DNA from: Chitinophaga pinensis
GTDB taxonomy: Bacteria > Planctomycetota > Phycisphaerae > Phycisphaerales > SM1A02
Reading direction: 5' to 3'
DNA length: 6,447 bases
NCBI GenBank assembly: GCA_943329105.2
Contig: CALQCP020000142.1
Location: 1 to 6,447 of the forward strand
In this document: piece after piece, positions 5,432-6,447 of the stretch
How the letters are laid out: each line of letters opens with the position of its first letter
How positions within the stretch are numbered: the first letter of the stretch is position 1
Translations under genes and position numbers: made by a program
The notes under the pieces: model-generated
What the model was told of the DNA's origin: nothing
The model's database searches: none
The model's input: only the letters and a program-made list of their open reading frames with translations

Positions 5432-6447
5432 ATGGCTCGAAATGTGGGAAATCTCTTTGCCGCCTGCTGCGCCGCGATCACCATCGCCGGCGCTTCGCAC
5501 GCATGGGCACAAGAGCCCGCAGTGGTGGACCCAGGTGCTGCGGGCGATGTACTGGCGCGCCCCGCTCCGGGAGTCGATGAACTGATGAAGCGGCTCGAGA
5601 CCCTCGAAGACCGCAACCGCGAATTGGAAGGCCGCGTCACTGATCTCAATCGTCAACAAGGCGAAGAGTGGCTCGGTGAACAACGCGCTGGACAGATCCG
5701 CGACATCGTTCGCGACGTGCTTGCCGACAGCGATCAACGCGCCAGTTTGCAGGGCAGTGGCATGACCGCTGGTTGGAACGATGGATTCTTCATGGCAAGC
5801 GCCGATGGAAGATTCCGCATGAACCTCGGCGGGTTCATACAGAACAGATTTACTTCAAGCACTATTCGTACTGGGTCATACAACGGCGCAAATCCGGCAC
5901 AGCAAGCGGTCTTTGATCGCAAAGAAACCCGCTACGGTTTCAATGTTCCAGATCTGCAACTGTGGACCGATGGCCACGTCTTTAGTCGCGACTTCCAGTA
6001 CATGGTCAAGGCGCGTTTCTACGAGCAAGTCACCACCAACATCAATAAGGGTGACGCTAACGGGCAGTCGCAAGCGATCGCTGGTGGACCAGATTTCAGC
6101 GAAATTGAGTTGCTGGACGCATGGATTCGTATCAACCTTGATGACAACTGGTCGGTACGCACCGGTCAATACCGCTCGCCGTTCTCGCGCGGATTCTTGG
6201 TGCTTGAGCAGTACCAAATGTCTTCGGCGCGTTCAGTAGTGGACTTCCACTATGCGTTGGGCTACACGCAGGGCATAGAGCTGGAATACACAAACGATGA
6301 ATTCCGCTCGCGCACTTCGATTGATAGTGGTGCGCAGGACAACATGCTGGGTGATGTGAATGCGACGTACGGCGGCAGTGGTTACAAGATTTGGCCAACC
6401 GGTAGCTTTGGTAGCCAGAACGCGCAGTTCTGGGAACAGAATTCCGC
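5432..6447 (+). CDS. Outer-membrane porin-like protein 3, partial (3' end cut by the window)
   Basis: Open from ATG 5432 to the window edge (338 codons plus two bases), with no stop. An in-frame TAG at 5417-5419 just upstream and an AGGA site fix the start. The signal peptide has R3, a hydrophobic core at 8-21 with C12-C13, and a predicted cut at S-H-A (24) or A-W-A (26). A Pro/Ala/Gly-rich linker (about 28-47) precedes a clear coiled coil (49-75, with heptad Leu at L51, L55, L58, L65). Then come QGEEWLGEQRAGQIR (76-90) and DVLADSDQR (95-103), as in porins 1 and 2. The barrel region looks like the phosphate-selective porin O/P family: LLDAWIRINL (227-236), RTGQYRSPFSRGF (243-255), then ARSVVDF (266-272) and ALGYTQGIELEY (275-286). 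It is much more divergent from porins 1 and 2 than they are from each other. Outer-membrane location is confident; substrate and full length are unknown. Confidence 0.85.
   Translation, partial: MARNVGNLFAACCAAITIAGASHAWAQEPAVVDPGAAGDVLARPAPGVDELMKRLETLEDRNRELEGRVTDLNRQQGEEWLGEQRAGQIRDIVRDVLADSDQRASLQGSGMTAGWNDGFFMASADGRFRMNLGGFIQNRFTSSTIRTGSYNGANPAQQAVFDRKETRYGFNVPDLQLWTDGHVFSRDFQYMVKARFYEQVTTNINKGDANGQSQAIAGGPDFSEIELLDAWIRINLDDNWSVRTGQYRSPFSRGFLVLEQYQMSSARSVVDFHYALGYTQGIELEYTNDEFRSRTSIDSGAQDNMLGDVNATYGGSGYKIWPTGSFGSQNAQFWEQNS

Noticed and set aside
5150..5737. A 195-codon minus-strand frame spanning porin 2, the gap and porin 3
   Set aside because: It is antisense to the porin 3 coiled-coil module and the porin 2 C-terminus and has no supporting start signal.

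Overview
The window looks like chromosomal DNA from a Gram-negative (diderm), moderately GC-rich bacterium. The best guess is a planctomycete of the Phycisphaerae. This rests on three outer-membrane porin-like proteins that share an N-terminal periplasmic module: a QGE-x-WL-xx-QRA core followed by an IR-xx-V/VR-DVLADS helix. I associate this with Phycisphaerae porins, but that is recollection plus inference, not a search result.

Layout. Bases 1-199 hold no gene I can name. They contain a strong imperfect hairpin (12-52) and a nested inverted repeat (155-193) that resembles the palindromes found near REP-type transposase genes. At 200-397 on the minus strand lies a small Trp/Arg-rich hypothetical protein (65 aa). 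It is divergent from radA (515-1972, plus strand), which encodes the complete DNA-repair and recombination ATPase RadA/Sms. A 417-base gap follows. It holds a candidate extended -10 promoter, a long presumed 5' untranslated region with a GC-rich hairpin, and a good ribosome binding site. The rest of the window is a same-strand array of porin-like genes: porin 1 (2390-3784), a near-perfect intrinsic terminator (3836-3872), porin 2 (3904-5295), a 136-base gap, and porin 3 (5432 to the window edge, truncated).

How the genes work together. radA is housekeeping and probably has no functional link to the porins. Porins 1 and 2 are clear tandem paralogues of almost equal length (464 and 463 aa). Porin 3 shares the N-terminal module but has a longer linker and a more typical phosphate-selective porin O/P-like barrel. 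All three are predicted to be exported, with a coiled-coil or helical periplasmic segment followed by a beta-barrel in the outer membrane. The expression signals differ sharply. Porin 1 has a clear Shine-Dalgarno sequence, a candidate promoter and a strong terminator. Porin 2 starts 31 bases after that terminator with no visible promoter or Shine-Dalgarno sequence, has an uncharged signal-peptide n-region, and carries five cysteines. This suggests one major porin and a weakly or conditionally expressed companion.

No CRISPR array, tRNA, rRNA, complete insertion sequence or defence system was seen. The most unusual items are the porin 1/2 asymmetry, the shared N-terminal module, and the unexplained structured left end.
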